The notes under the pieces: model-generated | What the model was told of the DNA's origin: nothing | Databases searched by the model: none | The model's input: only the letters and a program-made list of their open reading frames with translations | From: Spirochaetales bacterium | GTDB taxonomy: Bacteria; Spirochaetota; Spirochaetia; DSM-2461 | Assembly: GCA_028533045.1 (NCBI GenBank) | Contig: JAQQAP010000020.1 | Location: forward strand, 1-64,000 | DNA: 64,000 nucleotides | Direction of reading: 5' to 3' | Part shown: positions 51,705 through 61,324 of the stretch, one piece after another | Layout of the letters: the number at the start of each line of letters is the position of its first letter | How positions within the stretch are numbered: the first letter of the stretch is position 1 | Position numbers and translations under genes: made by a program

Positions 51705-52237
51705 ATTACATCGCCGGGCTCGCTTCCGAAGCGATTTACAGCCCTGAGAAAGAATTCTGCTTCCGGTTTGACCATTCCTTCCCCTTCTGCGGTGAGGACA
51801 AACTGGAAATACTCCCGAATCCCCATATTAACCAATTTTTTCTCCTGATGTATTTGCGCGCCATCGGTAATGACCGCCATCTCTATACCCCGAGCCTTTA
51901 ATTGGCCTAGACACTCCAGAACATCATCGTAAAGTTCCCAGGACTGTTCATAGAAATTATAGTAATGGGAAAAATACTCCCACGCCTCTTCATCGGTCAT
52001 ATGAGGATTATCAAAAATGAGACGGATTCGATTTAATCGTTGATCCTCATAGCTGATCTCCCGGGCCAAGAAACGCTCAAATTCCCTTTGGGTGAGCTCT
52101 GCCCATCGTTCACAAAACCTATCCCGATTGTATCCCGGGATTTGGGCAGCAAACATCTTCCCGAATTTCCTGGCCCCTTCCCTCTCGGCTCCGTAATAGT
52201 CTATAAGAGTGTTATCTATATCAAACACAACCTTCAT
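51557..52237 (-). CDS. HAD-superfamily hydrolase
   Basis: A 226-residue HAD enzyme with motif I FDIDNTLIDY (about residues 4-13), motif II AVITDGAQ, the motif III Lys in MVKPEAEFF and motif IV YVGDNLTKDARGASGAG. A helical cap separates motifs I and II. The substrate is unknown. The start at ATG 52237 has GGGAGG upstream and overlaps the end of a small coupled gene by 17 bases. The C-terminal part, including the region after motif IV, is the section opposed by the HD-GYP gene. Confidence 0.85.
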   Translation of the reverse strand: MKVVFDIDNTLIDYYGAEREGARKFGKMFAAQIPGYNRDRFCERWAELTQREFERFLAREISYEDQRLNRIRLIFDNPHMTDEEAWEYFSHYYNFYEQSWELYDDVLECLGQLKARGIEMAVITDGAQIHQEKKLVNMGIREYFQFVLTAEGEGMVKPEAEFFLRAVNRFGSEPGDVIYVGDNLTKDARGASGAGLIGVWLNRNGEEGDWERTIDSLEGMSSFFSS

Positions 52238-52388
52238 GATTCCTCCCTTCGGCCCGGGCCCTCTCAAAAAGCACATCGAATATTTCCGGATAGGTTAAGC
52301 TCTCCGGCTTTCCTCCATACCGTCCCTGGATCACAACATATTGAAGACGTGAAACCTCCCCGCTTAATTCGTGTAGTTTAACAATCAT
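52221..52388 (-). CDS. Small hypothetical protein coupled to a GNAT gene
   Basis: A 55-residue reading frame starting MIVKLHELSGEVSRLQYVVI and continuing QGRYGGKPESLTYPEIFDVL. Its ATG shares a base with the GNAT stop (TGATG), and it ends 17 bases inside the HAD gene, so it fills the gap between two genes exactly. The composition (mixed strand, Gly turn, amphipathic helix) looks like a folded small protein. I do not recognise the family. It could still be chance. Confidence 0.55.
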   Translation of the reverse strand: MIVKLHELSGEVSRLQYVVIQGRYGGKPESLTYPEIFDVLFERARAEGRNHEGCV

Positions 52389-52891
52389 CACATCTCCCCG
52401 GTTAATCGTCTGCCATAGTAATACTGCCCCGCTTCTTCCCCGTCATAATCGGCAATAGCAGGCAGATGCCCCCATTTTACAAAACCGAATTTTTCCAGTA
52501 AGGCAATACTGCCTTTGTTGCGGTCAATGAGAATGGCAAAAAGAGTCCTGTGGCCCAAAGAGGGGGCTGCCTCAAGGGCATGGGCCATAAGTCGGGATCC
52601 CACGCCCCGTCCCTGAACATCGCAGTGAATATAATAACTGATTTCCGATGTGAACCGGAGCGCCTCCCGGCCGGGTCGATAGGGACTGAGGGTCAGATAT
52701 CCCATAATGCGTCCCTCCTCCTCGGCTACCCACAGGGGATATTTTACCTTTTGATGTGACTCAAACCAGGGTCTACGATCTTCCACAGACAAAGGAGTTC
52801 TGTCGGCAGTCTGGAAACCGGCCCGTATCGCCTGGTTATAGATCTCTGTAAGCTGGGAAAGATCATCCCTAATAGCTTCTCTTATTTTCAT
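52388..52891 (-). CDS. GNAT acetyltransferase (PAT/RimI-like)
   Basis: A 167-residue GNAT of the phosphinothricin-acetyltransferase-like group: IREAIRDDLSQLTEIYNQAI at the start, ISYYIHCDVQGRGVGSRLMAHAL with the Q-x-x-G-x-G acetyl-CoA loop (about 92-105), and LLEKFGFVKWGHLPAI near the end. The natural substrate is probably a small amine or amino acid analogue. Its start overlaps the upstream GNAT gene by 4 bases (ATGA). Confidence 0.88.
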   Translation of the reverse strand: MKIREAIRDDLSQLTEIYNQAIRAGFQTADRTPLSVEDRRPWFESHQKVKYPLWVAEEEGRIMGYLTLSPYRPGREALRFTSEISYYIHCDVQGRGVGSRLMAHALEAAPSLGHRTLFAILIDRNKGSIALLEKFGFVKWGHLPAIADYDGEEAGQYYYGRRLTGEM

Positions 52892-53658
52892 TTATTACTC
52901 CCGTAGACCGCTACTCCCGCCGGTAGGTTGAATCGGGACACAAAGCCCGCCTCTTCACACATTCTTTGAGATGTTCCGTTGGCGCACCAGGTATAACAGG
53001 GAGGCAATTCCCTCTCCCGACATAAATTCAATCCGGCTCTAAAAATATCCCGGGCAAATCCTCTGCCGCGGTACTCCGGAGCAGTTAGAATATAGTCCAG
53101 ACGGGTGCAATCATAGGGAGAAACATGGAATTGGAAAAGAGAAACAGCCCTCTCTTCCCAAAATCCCGCCACTAAAAATGAGCCCGCCTCAAGACTTCTT
53201 TTAGCAATTTCGATTTCATACGCCTCATCGGCAGGGATGAAAATGTCTCTCCCCAGGGAATCATCCCATTGAGTTACAATGCGAATATCCAGGTCCGACT
53301 CTCCCGGTACAAAGACATTTTCCGGTAGACAAAGGATATCATGGGGAGAATAGCTGTTTATACCATAACCGGCCTCATTTAAATGAGCCCTTTGCTCTTC
53401 AAAATATCCCTCTTCAAAGGGAAAATAAATCCGTGGGAGAATCTCCCTACTCCGGTAAAAGGCCGTAATTTCCCGTAGGACTTCGGAAAGATCGGGTATT
53501 CTCTCCGGATAGATGATGGCGTGATTGGCATCGTGAGACTCTTTCTCATAATCATTGAAAAATAGAAGTCCCCACTCTCTCTTCTCGCAGTTCGCGAAAA
53601 GACGGGGAAATTCCTGTTCCGATTTTTTAATTCTGTCCAGTAGTTCCTTTGTGTACAT
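52888..53658 (-). CDS. GNAT-domain protein, two-part
   Basis: A 256-residue protein whose C-terminal ~130 residues carry a GNAT fold (FLVAGFWEERAVSLFQ, LDYILTAPEYRGRGFARDIFRAG with the R-G-x-G-x-A loop). The N-terminal ~120 residues may be a degenerate second GNAT half (ESHDANHAIIY). The substrate is unknown. It begins the leftward GNAT-GNAT-small protein-HAD run. Confidence 0.8.
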   Translation of the reverse strand: MYTKELLDRIKKSEQEFPRLFANCEKREWGLLFFNDYEKESHDANHAIIYPERIPDLSEVLREITAFYRSREILPRIYFPFEEGYFEEQRAHLNEAGYGINSYSPHDILCLPENVFVPGESDLDIRIVTQWDDSLGRDIFIPADEAYEIEIAKRSLEAGSFLVAGFWEERAVSLFQFHVSPYDCTRLDYILTAPEYRGRGFARDIFRAGLNLCRERELPPCYTWCANGTSQRMCEEAGFVSRFNLPAGVAVYGSNK

Positions 53659-53716
53659 GCGTCCAATCTACCTCATGAAAGAAAAAGAGAACAGGGAAAG
53701 AATAAATTAGAAAAAA

Positions 53717-54340
53717 TTATTCCCCTTTCAAAATCAAGCCGACTTTCTCAAACTGTTCCATCAAACCTTCGTAATCCCGTCTATCATGATCGAAAAATAT
53801 CGTCTTCATCCCCAGTTCGACGGGAACAACAAGGTTATCCCGGCTGTTATCTATGAAGAGACACTCCTCAAAGCACAGGTTCAGCTTATCCAAAGCGGCA
53901 TGAAAGATGGGAGCCTTCTTCTTCCCGGAACCAATCTCCGAGGAAACCACTGTTCGGTCTACAATATTATCCAGGCTATGATGCTTCCATATGGATTCAA
54001 TCCTGTCCCTCTTATTGTCTGTAATCACCCCGGTGACATATCCCTGCCCGTGGCAGCGTCGAAGGATATTCCCCATCATCTCATCAAGGGGGGTGGCCAC
54101 AAAGGAGCTATAGAGCAAGCCGATATCCAGGCTCCGACCAAGATCACCGCAGAGTTCAGGCCAGATATCCCCGTGGGTAAGCTCCCCAGAGAGAAGCTTC
54201 CCGTTATGCTTTCTATAGGCCTTCTCAAATCGGTCTATATCCACATCCACATGATCGCGAAAGTAGTTAAGAATGGATGTTGTACCGGTCGCATCCAAAG
54301 TCAGGACGCCATCAAAATCAAAGAAAATTGCCCTTATCAT
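53717..54340 (-). CDS. HAD-superfamily hydrolase
   Basis: A 207-residue HAD protein: motif I FFDFDGVLTLD (about residues 6-16), motif II GVITDNKRDR, motif III Lys within SGKKKAPIF and motif IV FIDNSRDNLVVP. In motif IV the usual G-D-x-x-x-D reads I-D-N-S-R-D, as in several epoxide-hydrolase-N-like HADs. It is 3 bases downstream of the DapB-like gene and probably cotranscribed with it. Confidence 0.84.
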   Translation of the reverse strand: MIRAIFFDFDGVLTLDATGTTSILNYFRDHVDVDIDRFEKAYRKHNGKLLSGELTHGDIWPELCGDLGRSLDIGLLYSSFVATPLDEMMGNILRRCHGQGYVTGVITDNKRDRIESIWKHHSLDNIVDRTVVSSEIGSGKKKAPIFHAALDKLNLCFEECLFIDNSRDNLVVPVELGMKTIFFDHDRRDYEGLMEQFEKVGLILKGE

Positions 54341-54343
54341 AAC

Positions 54344-55030
54344 TTAAAGAAGATTCAGTTTGAGCAGATCTTCCACTTCATAGTTCTGCTTATCCAGATG
54401 GACTGAGGCCCCAATGATTTTTGCCAAACCAGTCACATAGCTTTCCAACCCTTCCACATAGGTTTCCAGAGCAATATGAGAGCTTGCTCCGCCAAACTGG
54501 ATGCGGTGGTAGGCGTGCTGTTCAGGACGGCCGATTCCCATGTCCGACTGTCTATCCGGATCACGAATACTCTCAATATTCGCTTTGGGAAAATCAAGAT
54601 AATCACAGATTTTATAGGCCGTTCCGGGAACGGATGTCTTGGCGGCTTGATGGCTTTCTGTTACGGAAGAAGCTTCCCCCTTAAAAATATCACTCGCCTG
54701 GGAGAGAAGATAAAAGAATTTGACGATATTAAGATCCAGATTGGGAGCGTGTAGGTAGCAGAGAGCCCCACGGGAGGGGGGATTCAGTTTAATATCCTTT
54801 TCTGTGGCAGCCTGAATAAAACAGGAGTTCCCTTCTATAGCCCTGGCCAAGGCTTCCTCATACTGACGCCCCGAACCGATATGGACGAAAACCGATTGGC
54901 CATCGCAGGAAGTGCCCTGTTCATAGGATTTGACGGTAATATCCAAATACAGGGGAAGATCCTTTTTTATCTGCTCGGCCAGCTTACCGTTCCCCACGAC
55001 AATGCACTCTTTAAAAGGTTCCTTCATCAA
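54344..55030 (-). CDS. DapB-like oxidoreductase with altered catalytic motif
   Basis: A 228-residue protein with a Rossmann start (CIVVGNGKLAEQI) and a C-terminal part like dihydrodipicolinate reductase. The key DapB motif E-x-H-H-x-x-K-x-D-x-P-S-G-T-A reads E-S-H-Q-A-A-K-T-S-V-P-G-T-A: the first His and Lys stay, while the second His, the Asp and the Ser do not, and the loop is one residue shorter. It is also shorter than usual DapB. A different reaction is likely; lysine biosynthesis genes are not near. RBS GGGAGA is present. Confidence 0.68.
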   Translation of the reverse strand: MMKEPFKECIVVGNGKLAEQIKKDLPLYLDITVKSYEQGTSCDGQSVFVHIGSGRQYEEALARAIEGNSCFIQAATEKDIKLNPPSRGALCYLHAPNLDLNIVKFFYLLSQASDIFKGEASSVTESHQAAKTSVPGTAYKICDYLDFPKANIESIRDPDRQSDMGIGRPEQHAYHRIQFGGASSHIALETYVEGLESYVTGLAKIIGASVHLDKQNYEVEDLLKLNLL

Positions 55031-55061
55031 TTCTCCCGATTATTTTCAGTATTATATAATG

Positions 55062-55090
55062 ATTATATTCAGGTGATTTGACTTGAGCAA
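55062..55090 (-). promoter_or_regulatory. Promoter of the DapB-like/HAD pair
   Basis: On the minus strand a perfect TATAAT (55067-55062) lies 17 bases after TTGCTC (55090-55085), about 30 bases before the start codon. Confidence 0.45.
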
Positions 55091-55144
55091 CCTTAAAAAA
55101 CAGGATAATCTTTCATTTATTATTAAGATTACAGGAAGAATAAA

Positions 55145-55924
55145 ATGGAAAAAACCTTCGAAAAAAACTCCCGCTCCTATTCCCGGGTCAGACCGGGGTA
55201 TCCTGCTGAATTGTATGAGAGAATCGCCCGATTCAAAAAGTTCGACAGCAGTTCCCGTCTTCTTGAAATAGGAGCGGGCCACGGAGTGGCAACCGGTGAA
55301 GTTTACACCCGTTGGAACTCAAAGATTCTTGCCATCGAACCGGGACAATCACTCTGTGAAATGGGAGAGAAACAGTTTAGTGAAAAGGGTGATGTGGAAT
55401 TTCAATGCGTTCCCTTTGAAGATTTTCACTCGGACATTCGCTTTGACGGAATCTATGCGGCCACGGCCTTTCACTGGCTTGATGAGGAGATAAAATTCAG
55501 GAAATCCTCTGAACTGCTAAAAGAGAAGGGCCTGCTTTTCCTTTTTTGGAACTACTACACCATCTCCGACGACAAGGTGTTTGAAGATATCCAACAAATT
55601 TACAGAGACTTCCATCCCAAGGGGGCCGGAAAAGGAGACCCCCGGGTATTCACCAGGGAAAAAATTAATAAGCGCCGGGACGAGATGATTCAAAGCGAAT
55701 ATTTTGAACAACTGGACCACTGGGAGTATTCCTACGATCTGAACTATTCGGCGGACCGCTATATTCAGCTGTTAAAAACTTACCCTATCAATAATCATCC
55801 CCCCGAAATAATGACCCCCTTTTATGAGAAATTCCATGATTATATTTCCGAACGGGGAGATAAGCTGACTATCACCATTCTGGTCTGTTCCGATATTGGG
55901 GAAAAAGTAAAAACTAATTTATAA
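55145..55924 (+). CDS. SAM-dependent methyltransferase (type 11)
   Basis: A 259-residue class I methyltransferase: N-terminal YSRVRPGYPAELYERI, motif I LLEIGAGHGVATGEV (about 39-53), AIEPGQSLCEMG and FDGIYAATAFHWLDEE (motif IV). The start pattern R-P-x-Y-P is shared with a subgroup acting on small molecules. It converges on the ArsR-methyltransferase gene with a 6-base overlap. Confidence 0.88.
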   Translation: MEKTFEKNSRSYSRVRPGYPAELYERIARFKKFDSSSRLLEIGAGHGVATGEVYTRWNSKILAIEPGQSLCEMGEKQFSEKGDVEFQCVPFEDFHSDIRFDGIYAATAFHWLDEEIKFRKSSELLKEKGLLFLFWNYYTISDDKVFEDIQQIYRDFHPKGAGKGDPRVFTREKINKRRDEMIQSEYFEQLDHWEYSYDLNYSADRYIQLLKTYPINNHPPEIMTPFYEKFHDYISERGDKLTITILVCSDIGEKVKTNL

Positions 55925-56860
55925 AGGCCGCTTGGCCCTGACAACCAGGGAATCGATGTCCTTATAGTCCCTGTCGGTCTGATTCCGGCGAATATCGAGG
56001 ACTTCAAATCCCGCCTCTTCCAACCAGAGAGTCAGCCTTTCCGGTTCAAATCCGAGCCAGAAGTCGCCGTAAAGGTCCTTAAAGCCCTCTTCCCCGTGAT
56101 AGGCCAGGTCAAAAATCAGCAATCGCCCTCCGGGAATCATCATTCGGTTAATAATTTTAAGGGCCTTCGCCGGATTCGTCAGGTGGTGGAGGGTCTGAGA
56201 GAGGATGGCCAGGTCGTAGACTTCCTCATCCACATGGCCGTCATCCTTTTCTATATCCCAATAGCGGAAGTCAAGAAGGCCGTCGTAGCCGTCACTCTGC
56301 CCCAGGGCGATTTCCAGCTGTTCCCGGTCGTTATCGTAGCCGGTAACCCGGTTCCCCCCGGCGGCAAGCAAGGCGGCCAAACGTCCCGCGCCACAGCCCA
56401 AATCGGCAATACGCTGATTCTCCAAGAGGCCTATGAACCCCCGGGCAAAAGACTCCCATGACTCGCCGGGACAGGGACCGGTACGATTCTTTCTCTGGGA
56501 AAAACGGTTAAGCGACTCCTCCCTCCGCTTCTCCAGAACATCCTTGAGAGCCGCCAAATCCAGACGGAAGTAGTCCTCTTTCCTACCCCGATTAAATATC
56601 TCTTTAAAGAGAGGTGCCGAATCGCCCCGCTTTATATCATCAACCAGTGTATAATAGATTCTTTTCCCCTCTTTCCGATTCTTGAGAATCCCCGCTTTTT
56701 TCAAAAAGGAGAGCTGATTGGAAACGGCGGACTGATTCATCTCCAGAATCTCCACAATCTCGTTAACAGCCAGTTCATCCTCATGAAGGATGAGCATAAT
56801 GCGAAGACGGGTGGTATCGGAAGCGGCTTTTAAAATGTCGGAAAGGGCAAATAGACTCAT
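55919..56860 (-). CDS. ArsR-type regulator fused to a methyltransferase
   Basis: A 313-residue protein. Residues 1-90 are an ArsR winged helix (DTTRLRIMLILHEDELAVNEIVEILEMNQSAVSNQLSFLKKAGIL). A linker follows, then residues ~145-313 form a class I methyltransferase (IADLGCGAGRLAALLAAGG, DLAILSQTLHHL, GRLLIFDLAYHGEEGF). No metal-site cysteines are seen in the ArsR part, so sensing SAM or SAH through the fused domain is plausible. Related fusions are known but poorly studied. Confidence 0.88.
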   Translation of the reverse strand: MSLFALSDILKAASDTTRLRIMLILHEDELAVNEIVEILEMNQSAVSNQLSFLKKAGILKNRKEGKRIYYTLVDDIKRGDSAPLFKEIFNRGRKEDYFRLDLAALKDVLEKRREESLNRFSQRKNRTGPCPGESWESFARGFIGLLENQRIADLGCGAGRLAALLAAGGNRVTGYDNDREQLEIALGQSDGYDGLLDFRYWDIEKDDGHVDEEVYDLAILSQTLHHLTNPAKALKIINRMMIPGGRLLIFDLAYHGEEGFKDLYGDFWLGFEPERLTLWLEEAGFEVLDIRRNQTDRDYKDIDSLVVRAKRPL

Positions 56861-56993
56861 GTCATATCAACATAACAGGATACAATGATATTGTCCAGAA
56901 GGAGGCTGACTTCCCCCGATGGCAAACAAATTAAACTGGTATTTTACCGGTCCTTGCCTTAGAATGAAATTAGCAGTATAGGAGGAGTATTCC

Positions 56994-58880
56994 ATGACCA
57001 TTCCCGCCATGTTTCAGAAAAGGGTAAGCGAATTCCCCCACACTCCCTGTCAATTACACCGGGAAGGTCCCAAAAAACAATTTACCCCCACCACTTACGA
57101 AGAACTTTACCGCATCGTCGGAAACCTGGCCTGCGCTCTGGAACGACAGGGCGTACACGAAGGGAGCCGAATCGGCCTGATTAGCGACAATCGTCCGGAA
57201 TGGCTGGCCCTGGACCTGGCCCTTCTATCCCTTGGGGCCGCCGATGTTCCCCGTGGAAGCGATACCCTGTCGGGCGAATTGCTTTACATTCTGGATTTTT
57301 CCGAATGTCCCATAGCCATACTGGAAAATGTCAAACAACTTAACAAGATCCTCCCCTACGAGCCGGAACTCCCCTATCTTGGCAAAATCATCCTTATAGA
57401 CGGGCCGGAAGAACTCCCCGAGTGTTCCTGGGATATCATCAATTATAAAGACCTGTTAAAAGAGGGGGCGGATAACTGCCCAAAAGACTATCTTCCCAAT
57501 CTTATTGCCGAAGAGAGGGGAAAGGATCTGGCAACCCTGATATATACCTCCGGCACCACCGGCGAACCCAAGGGTGTTATGCTGACCCATGCAAACTTCC
57601 TCTACCTGGTGGAACACATGCACACCCAGGCGGATATTTCCCCGGGAGACATCTGGCTGAGTGTCCTTCCCGTGTGGCACTCCTTTGAACGAATTGTCCA
57701 GTACATCGCCCTGAACGGAGCCACAACCATAGCCTACTCCCTTCCCATAGGTAAGGTTATGCTGATGGACTTCCAGGAGCTGAATCCCCAGTGGATGGCC
57801 TCGGTGCCTCGTATCTGGTCGGCCATGGAAGCGGGGATCCTGCGCAATATCAAGGCAAAAGGAAAAGTGGCCTGGGCTCTCTTCCGCTTCTTCTTTACCA
57901 TAGCCGCCGCCCATCAGGCTATGACAAATCGCCTTCTAGGACGGGTAGCCGATTTCAGGCGAAAATTCACCCTGCCCCTCTATATAATCTACCCGCCCCT
58001 TTGGCTCCTTCTCTATCCTCTGAGAAAACTGGGAGACAAACTGATTTTTCAAAAGATTCGAGAAAAAACGGGCCGCCGTTTTCAAGCCGGACTTTCCGGA
58101 GGAGGGGCCCTGTCGCCGGAACTCTACCGTTTCTTCCAAACCATAGGAATCCAGCTCCTCGAAGGTTACGGCCTCACCGAAACAGCCCCTGTGGCCGCCT
58201 TTAGTTCCCAGCATCACCCTGTCATGGGAGTGGTGGGAAAAACCTACCCGCAAGAAACACAAATAAAAGTTGTGGACGAAGAGAGCCGCGAATGTGCTCC
58301 CGGAGAGAAAGGTCTTGTCCTCATTAAGGGACCTCAGGTCATGAAAGGCTATTTCCAAAAGCCCGAATATACCAACGCCGTACTGAATAGGGAGGGCTGG
58401 TTTAATTCGGGAGACCTGGGAATGAAAACGATTCACGGAGAACTGAAGATTGTGGGACGGGCCAAGGACACCATCGTCCTTCTGGGGGGAGAAAATATCG
58501 AACCGGTCCCCATGGAGATGCGCCTGGCCGAATCGCCCTATATAGAACAGGCCGTTGTAGTGGGACAGGATCAGAAATACCTGGCCGCCCTGATTCTTCC
58601 CGATTATGACAATCTGGAAAGCTACGCCCGGGAAAATAACCTGGGTTATGAAAATCGGATCCACCTCTGCGACGTTCACGCCATCCTTGAACTGCTGGAC
58701 GGAGAAATCAACCGGCTCATCAGTGAGAAAAACGGCTTCCGCCCCTTCGAGCGGATCTTTCGCTTCACCCTGCTTAGGCGCCCCTTTGAAGTGGGAAAAG
58801 AACTCTCCGCCAAGCAGGAGATCAAGCGCCATGTGATTAATGAGGAGTATAAAAAGGAGATTGCCTCTCTCTTCCGGTAA
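56994..58880 (+). CDS. Long-chain acyl-CoA synthetase (AMP-forming)
   Basis: A 628-residue ANL-superfamily ligase of the FadD15/long-chain type. Motifs are LIYTSGTTGEPKGVMLTH (about 182-199), GYGLTETAPV, GWFNSGDLG and IVGRAKDTIVLLGGENIEP. A hydrophobic stretch (about 290-345) matches the insertion of membrane-associated members. It activates fatty acids for phospholipid synthesis or remodelling. AGGAGG eight bases upstream of ATG 56994 is a good RBS. It is monocistronic. Confidence 0.94.
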   Translation: MTIPAMFQKRVSEFPHTPCQLHREGPKKQFTPTTYEELYRIVGNLACALERQGVHEGSRIGLISDNRPEWLALDLALLSLGAADVPRGSDTLSGELLYILDFSECPIAILENVKQLNKILPYEPELPYLGKIILIDGPEELPECSWDIINYKDLLKEGADNCPKDYLPNLIAEERGKDLATLIYTSGTTGEPKGVMLTHANFLYLVEHMHTQADISPGDIWLSVLPVWHSFERIVQYIALNGATTIAYSLPIGKVMLMDFQELNPQWMASVPRIWSAMEAGILRNIKAKGKVAWALFRFFFTIAAAHQAMTNRLLGRVADFRRKFTLPLYIIYPPLWLLLYPLRKLGDKLIFQKIREKTGRRFQAGLSGGGALSPELYRFFQTIGIQLLEGYGLTETAPVAAFSSQHHPVMGVVGKTYPQETQIKVVDEESRECAPGEKGLVLIKGPQVMKGYFQKPEYTNAVLNREGWFNSGDLGMKTIHGELKIVGRAKDTIVLLGGENIEPVPMEMRLAESPYIEQAVVVGQDQKYLAALILPDYDNLESYARENNLGYENRIHLCDVHAILELLDGEINRLISEKNGFRPFERIFRFTLLRRPFEVGKELSAKQEIKRHVINEEYKKEIASLFR

Positions 58881-58907
58881 TCCTCACCGACTGATTTTCA
58901 ATATCGG

Positions 58908-59687
58908 CTAAGCGATTACGGAGAGGACAGAGAGTATAATGACCGAAACCATTAGCAAGAACTGAACCGGTCCACTCTTAATTTTTTCGATAAATTTGGT
59001 AAATCCGGAAGATTCCAGCCCCGTTTCCAGTGACTCTTTGAACATGATCTGCAACGCTCCTCCCGTGGTCAGACTCGTAGCTCGGAAAACCAGCCAGAGA
59101 CCGGCATTTCCAAAGGCTAAACTCAAAATCAGAGGAGTTGATAAAACGGCAAGATGATACAGACTTACGGAGGAACTGAACTCACCGATAACAAAGTCGT
59201 AATTCCAGAGAGTATAAGCTAAAACCCAGAAAATAAACCGGGGGTCCCGCACGATATAGTATCCGATATGGGTAAGGGAGCCCGTTTCGACCACCACGGT
59301 CCAAACTGAAGAAAAAAGGATGTGGGTTGTTGCGAGAATCGCTATACCGGAGATAACGTTCATCCAGCGTTTTTTTATCAAATCCGAGATGGTAGCCTCT
59401 GCCACATTCACGTACATAAGACCGGCAATAACAAGAATCAACCACCGGGAAGGAAGAAGACTCACAGCCGTTAAAATCGTAAGGATTCGCCCTATAAGAA
59501 GGGTGGAAAGCTTAATTTTCTCAAAGGGAACCATCTTCTTGGTCAACAAAACAAGAATGGGAAACAATACGGCAAAAACGAGATTCCCCCACAAGGGAAT
59601 AAAACTGGTTATCCCTGTCATAATTAATATAGCTGTCAGATATCCTGCAAACTGTACTCCCAGTGGGAGTTTATCCATTTTAAACAT
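58908..59687 (-). CDS. Polytopic membrane protein of unknown function
   Basis: A 259-residue protein with about seven or eight hydrophobic helices and short loops. Conserved-looking polar segments include YVNVAEATISDLIKKRW and WNYDFVIGEFSSSVSLYHL. I do not recognise a family. It has a good RBS (AGGAGA) and lies 32 bases after the chemoreceptor gene in the same direction, so they may share a transcript. Confidence 0.6.
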   Translation of the reverse strand: MFKMDKLPLGVQFAGYLTAILIMTGITSFIPLWGNLVFAVLFPILVLLTKKMVPFEKIKLSTLLIGRILTILTAVSLLPSRWLILVIAGLMYVNVAEATISDLIKKRWMNVISGIAILATTHILFSSVWTVVVETGSLTHIGYYIVRDPRFIFWVLAYTLWNYDFVIGEFSSSVSLYHLAVLSTPLILSLAFGNAGLWLVFRATSLTTGGALQIMFKESLETGLESSGFTKFIEKIKSGPVQFLLMVSVIILSVLSVIA

Positions 59688-59719
59688 TTCTTTCTCCTAA
59701 TATTTTTAATTTTTAATTT

Positions 59720-61324
59720 TTATTTTTTAAGTGATTCGTCCAGTTTACGGCTTTGATCCATTAAATCTCTGGAACGTTCAAAGATTCGCTCCGTAGCCTG
59801 TTTAACCTTCGACAACTCATTTACCATATTATCACTGTCACCTGTTATCTCCCGGGAAACGTTAGACATGGATAAGGAATCCTTCTGAAGAACTTCCTGG
59901 GCCGTCTTTACCGTATTAATCTGATCGACCAAAGCACTGGTGGTGTCGGTGAGATTTTTAGTAGCATTCAAAATCTCTTTCACGCCGGTATTCAGCTCAT
60001 CTGTGCTACGGTAAATATCTTCCATTCCCTCTGACACCTCTCTGACATCTTCGGAAATTCTCTGAAAACTTTCTCCGGACAGCTTCAAATCCTTATCAAC
60101 ATTCTCAATGGATGAAACAAGAGCTTGGGCCGTCTCCTCAATCGTGCGAACACTTAAGCCGCTGTTTTCGGCCAGTTTTCTTATTTCCATGGCTACAACA
60201 GCAAACCCTTTCCCCGCAGTTCCCGCATGGGCCGCTTCAATGGCCGCATTCATAGCCAAGAGATTCGTCTGCTCAGCGATATCCGAAATTATCGTGGTCA
60301 TTTCACCGATTCGTCCCAGCAAACTTGTAACCTGGGAAAAAGCTTTAATCGTATTACCAATGGCTTTGCCGCCATTCTCCGAAGTCTTGGCCAGGGTGCT
60401 GGTTGCTTCCTTCCTTAGTGTAATCACTTCGCTTACACGGCCGATGGATACAGCCATCTGCTCTATGGACGAACCGGACTCCGTTACGTAGGAAGCCTGT
60501 CCGTCGGATATATTCTTCAAGTCTTCAATCCCGTCTTTTACCTGATCAATAGCGTTAAAAGAACTATCAACCAATGCGTCGAGGGATTTCATCCTATTGA
60601 TAATATTAAGGATGTCCTCCTCCATCTTCTCCGTCGTCAGGGATGTTTCCTTTGCATCATTCAGCAAACTATCCGCTTTATTCATCTGCCTGGACGATTC
60701 ACTGACAAGAACACCTACCTTCTCGCCGTACTCTTTCACTTCATTCAGATGTATCATGGTATTGTTAAGAATCTGTGAGAAAATCCGACCTGTTGTCATC
60801 AGTCCAAAAAAGACGGCTCCCACCGCTACACCGGGATAGACTATTCCCTGAAGACTGGGGGTCCCAAACTCAGTCTGAGCTCCTATGAGGAATCCCTTGA
60901 TTACCATACCACCAAAGGCGAGAGCGTAAAGAATCAAAAGTCCGAACAGGATCTTCCTGTTGCGAATGAAAATGGAGGCAAAAACAAGATAAGGCCCTAT
61001 AATAGCCGCCACATAAGCCAAAGAAAGGTTACCCTGATACTCCTCACTAAACCGAAGAAAAACCAGAACAACCGTGGAAATTATGAACAAACCATTACTC
61101 GCCAGTTCATAATTCCCCCGTCGGAGGGAGATATAAGCTCCCACTATAACAGCCCCTGCAATGAAATACAGAATAAAGTGAAGAATTCCACTTCCCGAAA
61201 TAATGGAAGCGACTGTTAATAATAGGGAAAAAAGGGCGAAAGAGATTATAACACCCGAAAGAATAGGAGCCTTCATACGGATCTCGTATGAGCTTCTCTG
61301 ATAGATTTCCTTAATAGTTTTCAA
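59720..61324 (-). CDS. Chemoreceptor with polytopic membrane sensor, TTG start
   Basis: A 534-residue methyl-accepting protein. The N-terminal ~200 residues hold about six helices with no periplasmic domain. A coiled coil and the hairpin tip [33 protein letters not shown] follow; note V-A-M-E where V-A-D-E is usual. No HAMP is obvious. The start is TTG 61324 with AAAGGA six bases upstream. That RBS lies partly inside a small hairpin (CTGTC-AAAG-GACAG), which may limit translation. Confidence 0.9.
   Translation of the reverse strand: MKTIKEIYQRSSYEIRMKAPILSGVIISFALFSLLLTVASIISGSGILHFILYFIAGAVIVGAYISLRRGNYELASNGLFIISTVVLVFLRFSEEYQGNLSLAYVAAIIGPYLVFASIFIRNRKILFGLLILYALAFGGMVIKGFLIGAQTEFGTPSLQGIVYPGVAVGAVFFGLMTTGRIFSQILNNTMIHLNEVKEYGEKVGVLVSESSRQMNKADSLLNDAKETSLTTEKMEEDILNIINRMKSLDALVDSSFNAIDQVKDGIEDLKNISDGQASYVTESGSSIEQMAVSIGRVSEVITLRKEATSTLAKTSENGGKAIGNTIKAFSQVTSLLGRIGEMTTIISDIAEQTNLLAMNAAIEAAHAGTAGKGFAVVAMEIRKLAENSGLSVRTIEETAQALVSSIENVDKDLKLSGESFQRISEDVREVSEGMEDIYRSTDELNTGVKEILNATKNLTDTTSALVDQINTVKTAQEVLQKDSLSMSNVSREITGDSDNMVNELSKVKQATERIFERSRDLMDQSRKLDESLKK

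Noticed and set aside
57936-58832. Long open frame antisense to the acyl-CoA synthetase gene
   Set aside because: It is the shadow of a well-conserved gene, with no RBS and no recognisable protein features.
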